This document shows positions 1 through 10,740 of a DNA stretch of 64,000 nt, piece by piece. Below the pieces are notes generated by a model. The model worked only from the letters and a program-made list of their open reading frames with translations. It did not search any database and was not told where the DNA came from. The position numbers were made by a program, and so were the translations under genes. Numbering within the stretch: position 1 is the stretch's first letter; every line of letters begins with the position of its first letter. The DNA is from Diphasiastrum complanatum (taxonomy: Eukaryota; Streptophyta; Lycopodiopsida; Lycopodiales; Lycopodiaceae), in NCBI GenBank assembly GCA_029204225.1, contig CM055103.1, positions 48,926,171 through 48,990,170 of the forward strand, in the 5' to 3' direction.

Positions 1-975
1 TTAGCACTTTCACATAAAGTCCTATTCTTCCTTTTGGCCACTCCATTTTGTTGTGGGGTCCTTGATATTGTATACTCTCTCTTTATCCCATGCTCATCAC
101 AAAAGGCCTTGAACTTGGTAGATACGTACTCACCACCATTGTCACTCCTTAAGAACTTGATATTTGTCAAAAATTGGTTCTCCCTTGCATTCTTGAACTT
201 GATAAAGACATCATACACTTCATCCTTGTTGTTTAGTAGATAGATCCAACAAAATCTACTAAAATCATCAATGAAAGTTACATACATCTTAGCTCCACTA
301 TTGCTAATTGTAGTAAATCCATGAATATCTGAATGTACAAGTTGAAAAGGCTTTGTAGATCTAGATGTAGATCTAGTATAAGGTAGTCTATGTGACTAAG
401 ACAAAGCACAAGACTCACAAACTGATTGATGCCACTTAAGGAACTTGAAAGACCTATCACAACCTTCTTTCTAGCCATTACCTCCAATGACTTGAACTTG
501 AGGTGTCCTGTCCTTTTATGCCAAACCTCTTGAATATGTATTTGCTCTCTTGAAACACATCCAACTTGGTTAGCAATAACACAAGCATCTAGTTTGAACA
601 ACTTTCCTTGACTTTTACCTTTTCCAATCAAGACATCCTTCCTTTTGATCATACAAGCATGTCCATCAAACTCAGCTTTGAGGCCTTTACTTAGCATTTG
701 ACTCACACTAAGAAAATTCTTGGTAATAGATGGAATAAACAAGACATCCTCCAAATGAACATTTCTATTTGTAGAGAGGGAAATATGAATTGTGCCAATC
801 CCTTTGATTGCACACTCACCATCATTGGCCGTGTAGATCACCCTCTTGTCATCTCCATATGCCAACAAAGAGGTGAAATACTCTTTGTGAAAGGTCATGT
901 GTGAACTTGCTCCACTATCAGCCCACCAAAGATCTAGATCTCCATCATTAGCAAGCATACATGAAGACATGATCT
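1..975 (-). mobile_element. Ty1/copia pol fragment (protease, GAG-pre-integrase, integrase)
   Basis: Degenerate copia polyprotein read on the minus strand. Near 920 it shows an aspartic-protease site (WWADSGASSHMT). This is followed by the strand-invasion segment DVLFIPSITKNFLSVSQM and a GAG-pre-integrase motif (VWHKRTGHLKFKSLEVM). At the window edge lies the integrase signature TPQQNGVAKRKNRTL, the region of the catalytic Glu. The reading frame breaks near 400-480, so this is a dead copy. It continues beyond position 1. The 5' gag part is missing: at about 975 it abuts a gypsy protease instead. Family assignment is by motif order protease then integrase, which is copia-like. Confidence 0.85.
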
Positions 976-2896
976 AGACAACCTTTGAGCCTTCTCCACA
1001 GAAATTAGCTGCAAAGTTGAACGTGGTTGAGTAGATTGAACACTGTGTAGTTCAAATTGGTGTTCTCCTTGTCTGAAGCTCATCAGTCCTTGATCGAAGT
1101 TGATTGTTACATTTCCCAAGGTCTTAAGCCATTCCACCCCTAATATAACATCAATTGGGCCTAGCTCCACAATATGGAAACTCGTTTTAAGAGTATAATC
1201 CTGCATATGTAATTTCACCATTGGGGTAACATTATTACAAGGAATGGTTACTCCATTGGCAATCTGGAATCTCATCTTATCACAACGATCCAAAGATGCT
1301 AATCCACAACTTCGTAATGACCTACTATTAAGAAGTTATGTGTACGACCACTATCTATTAAGCAAAATACTTTCCTTCCATTAATTAACGCTTGCACACG
1401 GAAGGTTTTGTTAGAATAGGTTCCATTGAAAGCATTTAAAGATATGTTCAATAGTTCAACTTTCTGATCCCTCCTAATGGATCTTCCCTGCTATCCGTGG
1501 TCTGATTGATGGTTTGGTGATTCCTCATCGGATGAGGTGTCTTCCTTTCCTTCATCACTTTGCGGTGGTTGAGTGTCAATGACATTCCCTGAAAAAAAGC
1601 TAGTATCATCTTCGTCATCTTCAACAATCAAGGAAATCCTTGCAAACTTAGCTTTTCACACTTATGCCCTGGTTTCCTTTTTTGCTTACAAGTGAAACAT
1701 AAGCCTTGCTGCCGTAGTCAATCTATCTCCGCCTTTGATCTGACAATTTTAGCCTCCGACTTGGCCTCCATGTTGCCCACTTGTTTCTTACCAATATTCC
1801 TCCTATCAGCTTCTTTAATTGTCGGGTACTGGAGGATTGTGTTCCTTTCCTTATCATGTCGACGGATCTCAAAATTCCACTTAGCTTCCCATCCATTAAC
1901 TTCATATCTGGGTGCTCCTGATTTAGTCGACCACTTACCAGCATATTTAGGCTCAATTTTAAGAGCCACACCCACATAGCTTGATCGAGATCACTACAAT
2001 AATGTGATGCTACATCAGCTCCATTATCCAGCTGCAGTCCTTGTATATACCTTCGTGGGTAGTTTAAGAGTTAGACTCCAAAAATCGAAGTTATACTCTT
2101 GTATCAAACTCTTCTAACGTATCCTTGTCCATCTTTCAAAGTTGTCGTCATCTTGGAATGGTCTTCTAAAGGTCTCAATACAAGCATTCTTAAATAACGG
2201 CCAATTAGTTTGTGCATTACATTTCTCTATTGATAGCCTATTCTCCCTTCGCTTCCACCACTCATAAGCTACTTCTTCAAAGTGGATCGTAGTGAAAGTG
2301 ATTTTATCTCGGTCATCTCTATTGAACAGAGTAAAGTAGCGATCTAATTTATCCAACCACTCCTCAATGTCAAGGGTCTTAAAGTCACCGTTGAATTTTG
2401 GAATGGTTATCTTATCCTTGTACTCTCGAGTATCAAAGTGGTTCCATTGTTCCTGAAGTCTCGTGGACTCTTTCACTCGTTGTTCGGACATTCCCCCGTC
2501 ATTACCAAGTCTAACCAGATATTCCATATGACTCTATAATACCTGCTTTCCCTTGTCCATGTCAATTCTCAGGACATCCTGAGAGGATGTTACATTTTGC
2601 GACGGAGATAATAGTCGGAACGATGTAGATGGCTCATTAGATCTCTGATCAGCTCCTGCTAGTTTGTCTTGCCTACCAGCTAGGCTATCAAACAATTTGT
2701 CCCATTTCGTCAGCAAGTCAATTTCTTTCCATTGCTTGCATCATTGTAACTATCAGATCTTGTGTAACCTGCATTTTACTTAGTATGTTTTCTTGCTGGT
2801 TTGAAACCTGCAGTTCTTCATCGTTTCATAAGTAGGCAAGTTGTCTTGAGGTGGGTTATTTCTATCCACTATTTGTTTTCCTTTACCACCCATTCT
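976..2896 (-). mobile_element. Ty3/gypsy gag-protease fragment
   Basis: On the minus strand a gag polyprotein starts about 2894 (MGGKGKQIVD). It runs through a retrotransposon-gag domain at 2527-2114 with the motifs FNGDFKTLDIEEWLDKLDRY and EVAYEWWKRRE. A zinc knuckle (CFTCKQKRKPGHKC) lies near 1690-1650. A retropepsin follows, with the active site FCLIDSGRTHNFL near 1360 and the flap-like motif DVILGVEWLKTLG near 1165. The frame is broken several times. Reverse transcriptase is absent: after the protease the sequence switches to a copia pol at about 975. This gag/retropepsin pairing is typical of gypsy elements. Confidence 0.85.
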
Positions 2897-3284
2897 GAAG
2901 TGTTACAGCAGTAATTTGGATAGTCTCGGTGAATTTGTCTTATCGTTTTGAAAACTTTTTGTTTTTACTTCACTGAATTCCGAGCTCAAATAAAAAAGTT
3001 ATGGGAGTTATAGAATAAAAAGCAAAATCGAATTTAACTACTTAGAATAAAGGGTTGTAAAATTTTTAACAAACTGGATTCTATAAAGTTTGAAATCCAT
3101 GAAATGTTTTGGTGCTTGGGAAAAAATTGTAGGGACTAAGAAGTTTTATGGTAAAAAAAATTAACAAGTTTTATGGTAAAAAAACTTAACGGCTGTCTAT
3201 ATGGTGCATTTGGGTGCTCGTGAAGGATTGTGGGCAACCGTCAAAAAAAAACTAAGAAAACTGAAATTTTTTTTCTCAGGCAGG
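2897..3284. other. AT-rich stretch without a gene
   Basis: No coding motif is seen. It probably includes the untranslated leader of the gypsy fragment on the minus strand. A short imperfect repeat (AAGTTTTATGGTAAAAAAA) occurs twice near 3140-3185. Confidence 0.4.
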
Positions 3285-3520
3285 GAATAGGTAGAGAGAG
3301 AAATAAGTCGACCGAAGGAGAGAGGGGTAGAGAGATAGAGTACGTAACCGATGCAATGTAGAGAGAGAGGAGGTAAAACGACGCAATGTAAAGAAAGATT
3401 AATCTCAACCGGAGCGGGAGGAGAGAGAATGGGTTAGAGAGAGAAGTAACTGAACCGGAGGAGAGAAAAGAGGGTAGTGAGAGAATGATCTCAACCGCAG
3501 GAGAGAGAAGGGGTAGAGTC
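3285..3520. repeat. GA-rich low-complexity tract with imperfect CCGGAGGAGAGAGA repeats
   Basis: Purine-rich sequence made of GAGAGA runs interspersed with AACCGGAGGAGAGAGAA-like units near 3410-3510. It lies just upstream of the ADF pseudogene and could be a relic of its 5' UTR or simply a microsatellite; the sequence does not decide. Confidence 0.6.
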
Positions 3521-3651
3521 TTTCATATTTTCTGGTCTGATGTAGTTCGGACCTTTGGCTATGAGGAATATCGATCGATCCGTTTTCGTCTGCTCTCGTT
3601 GCATCTTTCAGTTTTTGTACACTTTGGTGCCGGCAGCAGTTACTAGTAGCC

Positions 3652-3962
3652 ATGGCAAATGCGGCATCAGGGAAAAGTATGGAACTCCTGAGGAAAATTA
3701 TGACGATTTTACTGCTGCTCTTCCAGAGAATGATTGTCGGTATGCAGTATTCGACTTTGACTTCGTCACTGACAAATACTGTCAGAAGAGCAAAATCTTT
3801 TTCATTGCCTGGTCACCTGACACTGTCAGAGTAAAGGCGAAGATGATTTACGCCAACTCCAAGGACAGATTTCGCAGGGAGCTTGATGGTGTGCACTATG
3901 AACTGTAGGCTACTGATCCAACAGAAATGGATATTGAAGTTATCAAAGACCATGCTCATTAA
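3652..3962 (+). pseudogene. ADF: Actin-depolymerizing factor (ADF/cofilin) processed pseudogene
   Basis: ADF/cofilins bind and sever actin filaments in the cytoplasm. The ATG is followed by MANAASG, the usual plant ADF N-terminus. About 35 residues are then missing and the frame shifts. The rest is clearly [40 protein letters not shown] and [15 protein letters not shown] at 3906-3908 interrupts the C-terminal helix, after which ATDPTEMDIEVI continues to a TAA at 3960-3962. Plant ADF genes normally have an intron in the FIAW/SPDT region; here the join is seamless, which points to a retrocopied mRNA. No poly(A) tail or flanking duplication was recognised. It is certainly broken by deletion, frameshift and stop. 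Confidence 0.88.
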
Positions 3963-5080
3963 AGTTGAAAATCCTTGAATTGCTGCGTTAATGGATCTTG
4001 TTCAGCTTTGATGGGTGTCTTTCTCTGAAGATGTGGTGAAGTTGTTAACGTTTATGTTGCTGCCTCGTTATACGACTTCTTCAACATGTAGCAGTTTCAT
4101 AAGTCCTTCATGATGTAGTCTGTGGAATGTATGGTTTTTATAGGATAAAATCGAGTCACCGATGGAGGTAGATCTGAGTGATAAAAGTGTTCGGAGGGGC
4201 GTTTGCCAGTGAGCCTGCGAATCATGGAGTGATTGTGTTCAACTTGCCTGGAAGCAGAAGTGCTTTCATAGATGATTTGGGAGAGATTCTAGAAAAGAAA
4301 TGCGTGGAGGAGTAATCAAATGTAGAGAGAGAGCGGAGGTATTGGGGAGAGTAGAGTAGGTTTAGGTTAGGGGATTAGGGTTAGGGTAGGTTTAGGCTAG
4401 GTTAAGGCTGGTTAGGTCTGTTTTTTTTAATTGAACTTCAAAATGAAGAATTAAAAAAAATTATAACATAAACAAAACTTCAAAGTTGAAAGATTGAAGT
4501 GTTTCTCTCTCACTTGCAAAAAAAATTTCAAAATTCTGGCAATTCTGACCCCACTAATTTGATGATAACTTTCTCAATATTGATCCAAATAGATAGGTCA
4601 AATTAACAATAGAACACGGCTGAAAATTTTGAAAAAAGAAAAACCAGCAAAACTAGAGCTACAAATCAAGATTTGTCATAACTTTTTGGATACTAATCCA
4701 AATGACCTGCCATATGGATCAGATCAAAGCCAAAACAATGCTCTAAAATCCTATGGAAATAAACTTGAGATAAAAACTCAAATTAGATCTGAAAAATTCA
4801 AACAAAGTAAAAGGAAAATTCTAGTTACCTATTTTGACAGCTTTTGAAAAAAGTGCAATGACTTTTGCATCTCTTATCCAAATGCCTTGCAAATTGGTGC
4901 AAATTAAAGCTAAAACAAAGCTCTGCAAAGCTATTGAATCAAATTTATAATGAAAAACAAAATAAATGCTAAAAATTTGTTTGAACAAAACTAAAAAATT
5001 CAAGTTAAAATTAGCAAAAAGAAAGTTACAAAAACAATAAACTCATCAAATCTATTGGAATTCTCATAGAATCATCATAA
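3963..5080. other. AT-rich non-coding stretch after the ADF pseudogene
   Basis: The first 150 bases may be the 3' UTR of the retrocopied ADF. Beyond 4430 the sequence is A-rich. It contains two diverged copies of a segment about 190 bp long, each with a TCCAAATG core, near 4560-4780 and 4850-4960. No coding motif is seen. Confidence 0.4.
4340..4421. repeat. Degenerate telomere-like tract
   Basis: About 80 bases of TTAGG/TTTAGG/TTAGGG variants, including GGGGATTAGGGTTAGGG. This resembles the plant telomere unit TTTAGGG but is irregular. It is an interstitial, decayed tract at most. Confidence 0.45.
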
Positions 5081-5093
5081 ATCATGGATCTAA

Positions 5094-5370
5094 GCTCTCA
5101 TACCAAGAAATGTCATTTGCCAAATCCAAAACTAACAGCAATAGCAATGAAGTAAAGCTAGAAACAAGAAGATAACAAGACATTCATGATAGCACATCAA
5201 TAGAAAGCTAGAAACAATGAGATCACAATGGAATTGCATTAGCAATGAAAGAAAGAGTATAATCAATGGAAATGGAGCATTGATTCATGTGGATAGGGCA
5301 CATGAGACCTAGCAATGGAGATCCCTATGGCTTGCATTCACAAAGAAGCTAGGAACTCTAACTTGTTAGA
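5094..5370 (-). repeat. Minus-strand LTR remnant with PBS-like site
   Basis: The minus strand of 5094-5106 reads TTGGTATGAGAGC, one change from the tRNA-Met primer-binding site TTGGTATCAGAGC. The sequence at higher coordinates would then be the 3' part of a 5' LTR. The outer LTR end is not identifiable because a plus-strand LTR follows directly. Confidence 0.45.
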
Positions 5371-5764
5371 AATGGTGAACTCCTGCAACTTTGTCGCAGC
5401 ACGAACAAGACACGAAGGTCGAACAAGAACAATTCGCGACAGTCAAGCAAAAATACCATAGCTCTGCATGAAAGTTTGCCAACGAGCGAAACACAGTGAA
5501 AGAGCAGAGAGTCAATCCGCCAACGAACAAGACACTGACGATCTCGCTCTAAAACCAAACTGACAATATAGTCACTCTATTTTGTGTATCTCTTGGCCTT
5601 GTGCTATGTCTCTTGATTGCTAGAATAAAATATGTTCTGTGATGCGTAGTCGAGTGTCTGGAATCCCGTAAGAGCTTTCGCACGAAAAGAAAATTCAAAG
5701 ACAGAAAATTGTTCGCGAATCAGAAGAGAGAAGACGAACATGAAACGAAAAAGCTTTCGCGACA
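5371..5764 (+). repeat. LTR (3' part) of plus-strand copia element
   Basis: This sequence ends ...TTTCGCGACA immediately before a perfect PBS. It contains TTCGCGAA words and a GTGTATCTCTTGG-like segment expected near U5. The left border is uncertain because it meets the remnant of an opposite LTR. Confidence 0.5.
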
Positions 5765-5776
5765 TGGTATCAGAGC
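5765..5776 (+). other. Primer-binding site TGGTATCAGAGC
   Basis: Exact match to the 12-base PBS complementary to the 3' end of plant initiator tRNA-Met used by most copia elements. It lies 53 bases before the gag ATG at 5830. Confidence 0.8.
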
Positions 5777-5829
5777 CTATATGTTATCACTACTGATATC
5801 CCAACAGTGATTCTTCCAGACAATATAAT

Positions 5830-7423
5830 ATGGCTACGACAATCCAGACCAGGGTAGCAATCAATCTTAATGGTGCAAATTATAGAATCTGAAAATTCAA
5901 AATCAAAACACTCCTGAAGGGCGAAGGCATCTGGTCGGTGACCGAGCTCTCAGAGGTGCAGCCTCCAGAGGGAGACCTGAGGAGAGCTGAATGGATCAGA
6001 AAGGATGAGCGCGCAATGACGATCATCATTTTGTCCATAAATAAAGACCTACTCATGCAGATTGAAGACTTCGAAAGTAGCCATGCAGCGTGGGAAGTAT
6101 TAAAGCAGAAGTATGAAGTGAGGACTGTAGCTTCAGTACCTTCACAATCAGCTGCAATCCATACGGTGGGATGGCAACCAGTTAGATCAGCACGTTGAGA
6201 AGATCATAACGATCTTCGCTCAACTCGCTGCATCAGGACAAGAATGCTCATACTGAGTCTACCAGATATGACATTCGACAAAGCAGTTAGTCTTGTCGCT
6301 GATGAGAGACGAAAGAGAGAGAAGCAGTGATCAAGAGAAGGCTCTCTTCACGAAAGGAAAAAAGAAGAACAAAAACAAGCCAAGATTCGAGAAGATTAAG
6401 TCTTCGAATCAACAATCTTCTTCCTACGATCACTGGCACAAACCAGGCCATACGGCCAACAAATGCTGGTTCAATCCAGCAATACCTTGCATGCACTGCA
6501 AGAAGAAAGAGCATTCTACATACGATTGCAGATTCCACCCAAAAAGGAAAAGCAAAGCTTAAAAGACAAACGTTGCAGAATCATCAAAGGATGCTGAAAG
6601 AGGTGACAAAGCTTTCACGATACTCGACGAAGCTTCGACAAGCTACTCTGAACACAACTACGATGTAGTCATCGATTCAGGAGCAACATCTCACATAACT
6701 TGCAACAAGAAGATCTTGATCAACTTTTGCGAATTTGAAAATGATAGAGCAGTGATTCTAGGCGATGAAAACAGACACGATGTCAAAGGCATCGGCTCTC
6801 TATAACTACGAACACTGTCAGACCAAGCAGAGCTGCCAGGAGCACTCTATGTGCCCTCACTCAGAAAGGATCTGCGATCTATCTCCAAGATGGCAGATCT
6901 AGACATTTGAGTTTTATTATACGGCAACACTTGCCGTATGATCAAGAAGACGACAAACAAGTTGCTGACGATCGGATGTAGAGAAGGAAATCTTTACCAG
7001 GCCAAAATAATCAGCAACTCTGAAAGCATATTAAATATTTCAAAAAATGAAGATCAGCTCTGGCATAGAAGAATGTATCATCTGAACATGCGGAGCTGTA
7101 TGACATAATCAGAAAGAACATTGTCACAAGTCTCAAGATTTCAAGGCCAGAGGCTGAGTTTTGCGAAGCTTTTCAGAAAGGCAAGCAACATCGGAATCCA
7201 TTCACACACGAGGGAAGAAGAGCCAAAGAAGTTCTTGAGCTCGTCCACTCTGATGTGTGTGGACCGATGAAAACAGATTCGCTCTCAAGTTCAAGATATT
7301 TTATAACGTTCATAGATGATTACAACCGAATGACCATGATCTACTACTTGAAGAAGAAATTCAAAGTATTTGATTATTTCAAGAAGTTCGTGGCATTCGC
7401 AGAGCGACACACCTTGAAAAGAT
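5830..7423 (+). mobile_element. Ty1/copia gag-pol fragment, truncated in integrase
   Basis: The gag begins MATTIQTRVAINLNGANY and has an early in-frame stop near 5891. Gag sequence continues at 5938-6198. Two zinc knuckles occur at 6430-6540, the second reading CMHCKKKEHSTYDC. The protease (VIDSGATSHIT) starts near 6670. A GAG-pre-integrase motif (LWHRRMYHLNMRS) lies near 7055, and the integrase start (VHSDVCGPM, FIDDYNRMTMIYYLKKK) at 7243-7360. The frame breaks repeatedly. Coding similarity stops at 7423, where a direct repeat begins, so RT and RNase H are absent. The double zinc knuckle matches the minus-strand gag at 42.7 kb, suggesting a shared lineage. Confidence 0.85.
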
Positions 7424-7680
7424 ACATGATTGGACCCCTTCTTTTCCTCCTCTTAATATGATTGGTTGAGTGACTTATGTTTCCTCAAACTTGATTGGGC
7501 CAAATTGATGGATATTGATTGGACTCAACCACATATAAGTAGTAATCTAATGAGAAGGGGATTGAAACATGATTGGACCCCTTCTTTTCCTCCTCTTAAT
7601 ATGATTGGTTGAGTGACTTATGTGTCCTCAAACTTGATTGGGCCAAATTGATGGATATCACTCTTTTGATTGGACCCAAC
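7424..7680. repeat. Direct repeat with 143-bp period
   Basis: The segment starting ACATGATTGGACCCCTTC at 7424 recurs at 7567, with about 105 nearly identical bases before the copies diverge. It sits exactly where copia integrase similarity ends. Confidence 0.8.
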
Positions 7681-9177
7681 ATTCCATGACAGCTCATGAG
7701 AGGTGTAACTAACCCAATCACAACTCAAAAAATGTAGCAAGCCTAACTAGCTCGAGCTACCTCATGTCCTACTTTTGGCCTAATCATGGCTTTACATATG
7801 TACTTGCCCATTTTGCCTCCTAAGCCAAAGTTGGCCCTATCATCTACTAATATGTGGATAGATGTCTACAATATTTCATGTACCTCTAACTCAACATTGA
7901 TTTAACATGACTATGACTATTTACCACACGTGTGAGATTTTCATGCTTACAAGAATTTGCAAAATACTCAAGCTAGATTTTGCCAATTTTTCACACTCCT
8001 CCTCGAAAACTAGCTTGATGAGATAGTAGATCAAATAGGAGACTTGTGAACTTGTTGAGTGGATCCTTTGGTATGCATATCATGTGAGAACCAACCAAGG
8101 GATCCGCCATAGCAGCAACTTCACCATATCCATGATAAGACTTCTTTGGTAGAAATCACTTGCCAACTCTTTTAAAGAGCATTCCACCAATTTGCCACCA
8201 TATCATTGTGTTCCTCCATGCTTGAAAATGATCTTTGACTTGAGAACTCCACTTGCATAAATATGGCTGCACCATAAAGAGTGAAATCCGAGGCCTCCAT
8301 GCCTCATAATAACCATAAAGATCAAGATCACAAGATAGGCAAAAAGGTTAATTGCCAAGATTTTGCACTCTAGCTTGACTAGTCCACATACTATGAGCTT
8401 TTTCCATGATAGATCTAATCTTGAAATTAACAACTATCTTGATCTTATTGAGGCTACATACTTGCTAAAGGATGTAAGTGTCCTTTGTGAATGATTCACT
8501 TAATCTCAAGAGAAGTTTACAAATTGCCTCACAAAATGGAAAAACGTGATTTTTCAAACTATGAGAAATTATCTCATTCTTGCTCTTACTAGAACCAAGA
8601 GCATACACTTGATGACACAACCACTTGATTTCTAAGTAATTTGGAAACATATCTAAGCCAATAATGACAAGAAATATGTCCATACTAGTGGCATGATACA
8701 AGACTAGCATGGGCCTCACATGAACTTTGAGATGTAGAAATCTCAATAAGGCAAGATGGTACATCAAATAATGGAAGAGAAGCAAAAGTGAATGTGTTGA
8801 AGTATATACAACCTGAAAATTGCCCCTCTGTGCCATGTATTGTGAGCCACAAAGACTGGGCCTTGCCTTTTGAAGATCCCCTTGAAACCATGTGTTGAGA
8901 AGACTCCTCCTCAAGCCTTGGCAAATCTCCATCATGCACTTGGATTTTTGGTAGATTTGAGAATTCTACCATCATCTCCTTGATTGAGATTAGATCCTAC
9001 TTACTCCTTATATGCAAAGGAATATTGGAAAAGTATATGGATCTAAAGATCCCCAAAGTATCAACTATTACAATCTTCATATCAAGCACCATTGATAAGA
9101 GATACCTCCAATTGAAGTCTTTAAATAAGAAGTCACATGAAATGGCACCATCTCTGCTTCTACATGATGAAAGGAGA
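7681..9177. other. Non-coding stretch, probably inserted element
   Basis: No convincing coding motif in either direction; the longer open frames here match no known family. It separates a plus-strand copia from a minus-strand copia and probably belongs to the internal or LTR part of one of them. Confidence 0.4.
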
Positions 9178-10627
9178 TCATCCAAATAAACAAGATAAGA
9201 GAATTGATGAGAATGGCAATAACTCTCCATGTGTTTTTGCCAAAGCACCATCTTCATGAGCCTTACCATCTTGGAACATAGGTTGAGGTAAATCACTTGC
9301 CTTCTCCTCCTTGAAATGATCCCAACTCCTCTTGGCCACACTTCCACAAGGATTAACATCAATCTTGAAAAGATTACCACATCTAGTCCCACTTGCTACC
9401 ACATCATTATCCCTCTTAATCAAGCAAGTATATTTCTCAAAATCAACTTGGAAACCATCATCTAGCATCTTTCCAACACTAATGAGATTCATAGTGAGAT
9501 TAGACACAAAAAGTACATTTTCAAGAATCATAGTGGATTCAACACCAGTTGGTACACTAACAATTCCTTCTATCTTGCATTCACCATCAATAGGAATGAA
9601 AATAAACCTTTTAGAACCATTGTAAGGTGCAAGATGAGTGAAATAATTTATTGAACTAGTCATATGAGAACTAGATCCACTATCTATCCACCATGAATTT
9701 TCAACTTTAAAACTAGAAGAAGAGTACATAAACATCATGGGAGATCCTTCTTCATAACACCCTTCTATCTCACCTTCACTCTCTTTGGCAAGATTGGCTT
9801 GCTTGAGGAATTCTTTCTTCTTGAAACAATTAGAAGCAAAATGCCCCTTATTACCACAAAAAAAGCACTTCTTGTTGGATTTGCAACTCGTTGATGTTTG
9901 TGATGAATCTTCATCACTCTCCTCCTTTGACTTGTCCTCCTTGAAATGTTGATAATGCTCTTTTTTCTTCCTCTTGGCTTGTCCTTTGTGAAGTATGGCT
10001 TCACCTCTCCATCATTCTTCAAGGAAAGTTTATTGATCCTCAATAAGTAGTATTCTCTTGCCTACACTCCTTGGAAATGAGAACTTGCAGTGCCTCCAAG
10101 CCTGGAAGATCCTCCTTGATTGCATAAGATTGAACAAAAAGGTTGTCAAACTCTTCCTTCAACCCATTTAGGATCACTTGCACTAGCTCTTTTGGATTGA
10201 GGTAGTCTCCTATGCAAGAAAGCTCTCTATGAAGATCTTTGACTCTCAAAACATCATTTGAGACACTCTCATCACTCCTTCGAAAGCTTTGAAAAATTTT
10301 ATTCCTTAGTGTAAGCAATCTTGATGTGTTCCTTGTCTCATAGATGGATTTCAATGTGTCTCAAGCCTCCTTGGATGAGGTACATGAGCCAATCCCCCTC
10401 AACACTTCATTGGAAACATTCATCTTTATGATATGTAAGGCCATCCTAGCCCTCTTCTTGTACTTTTAGACCTCTTGGAGCACTTGAGACTCTTCCTCAA
10501 GTCCTGGCACAATCTCCATAAAATCTTGGAGCACCAAAATGGACTCCATCCTCACCTTTCAAATGGCATAATTGGAAGTGTTCAATCTCTCACCATGCTC
10601 TAACGAAATGGAACCTAAAGAAGTCAT
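9178..10627 (-). mobile_element. Ty1/copia gag-protease fragment
   Basis: Gag starts at 10627 (MTSLGSISLEHGERLN). It runs through a UBN2-type gag domain (10354-10040, LSCIGDYLNPKELVQVILNG) with in-frame stops near 10470 and 10357. A zinc knuckle (CFFCGNKGHFASNC) lies near 9850. The protease is at 9690-9400 (WWIDSGSSSHMT, then ENVLFVSNLTMNLISVGKM). After FKIDVNPCG the GAG-pre-integrase domain is lost and unrelated sequence follows. The element is degenerate and lacks integrase and RT. Confidence 0.85.
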
Positions 10628-10660
10628 CTTCCTTGAGAAATTGTCTTGCAATGGATCAAA

Positions 10661-10663
<3 letters not shown>

Positions 10664-10737
<74 letters not shown>
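10664..10737. repeat. (CT)n microsatellite, about 37 units
   Basis: Uninterrupted TC/CT dinucleotide run just upstream, on the minus strand, of the copia gag start. Confidence 0.97.

Positions 10738-10740
<3 letters not shown>

Noticed and set aside
8465-8975. Overlapping open frames of 96 and 156 codons on the minus strand
   Set aside because: They share no motif with any family known to me and lie between retroelement fragments; judged fortuitous.
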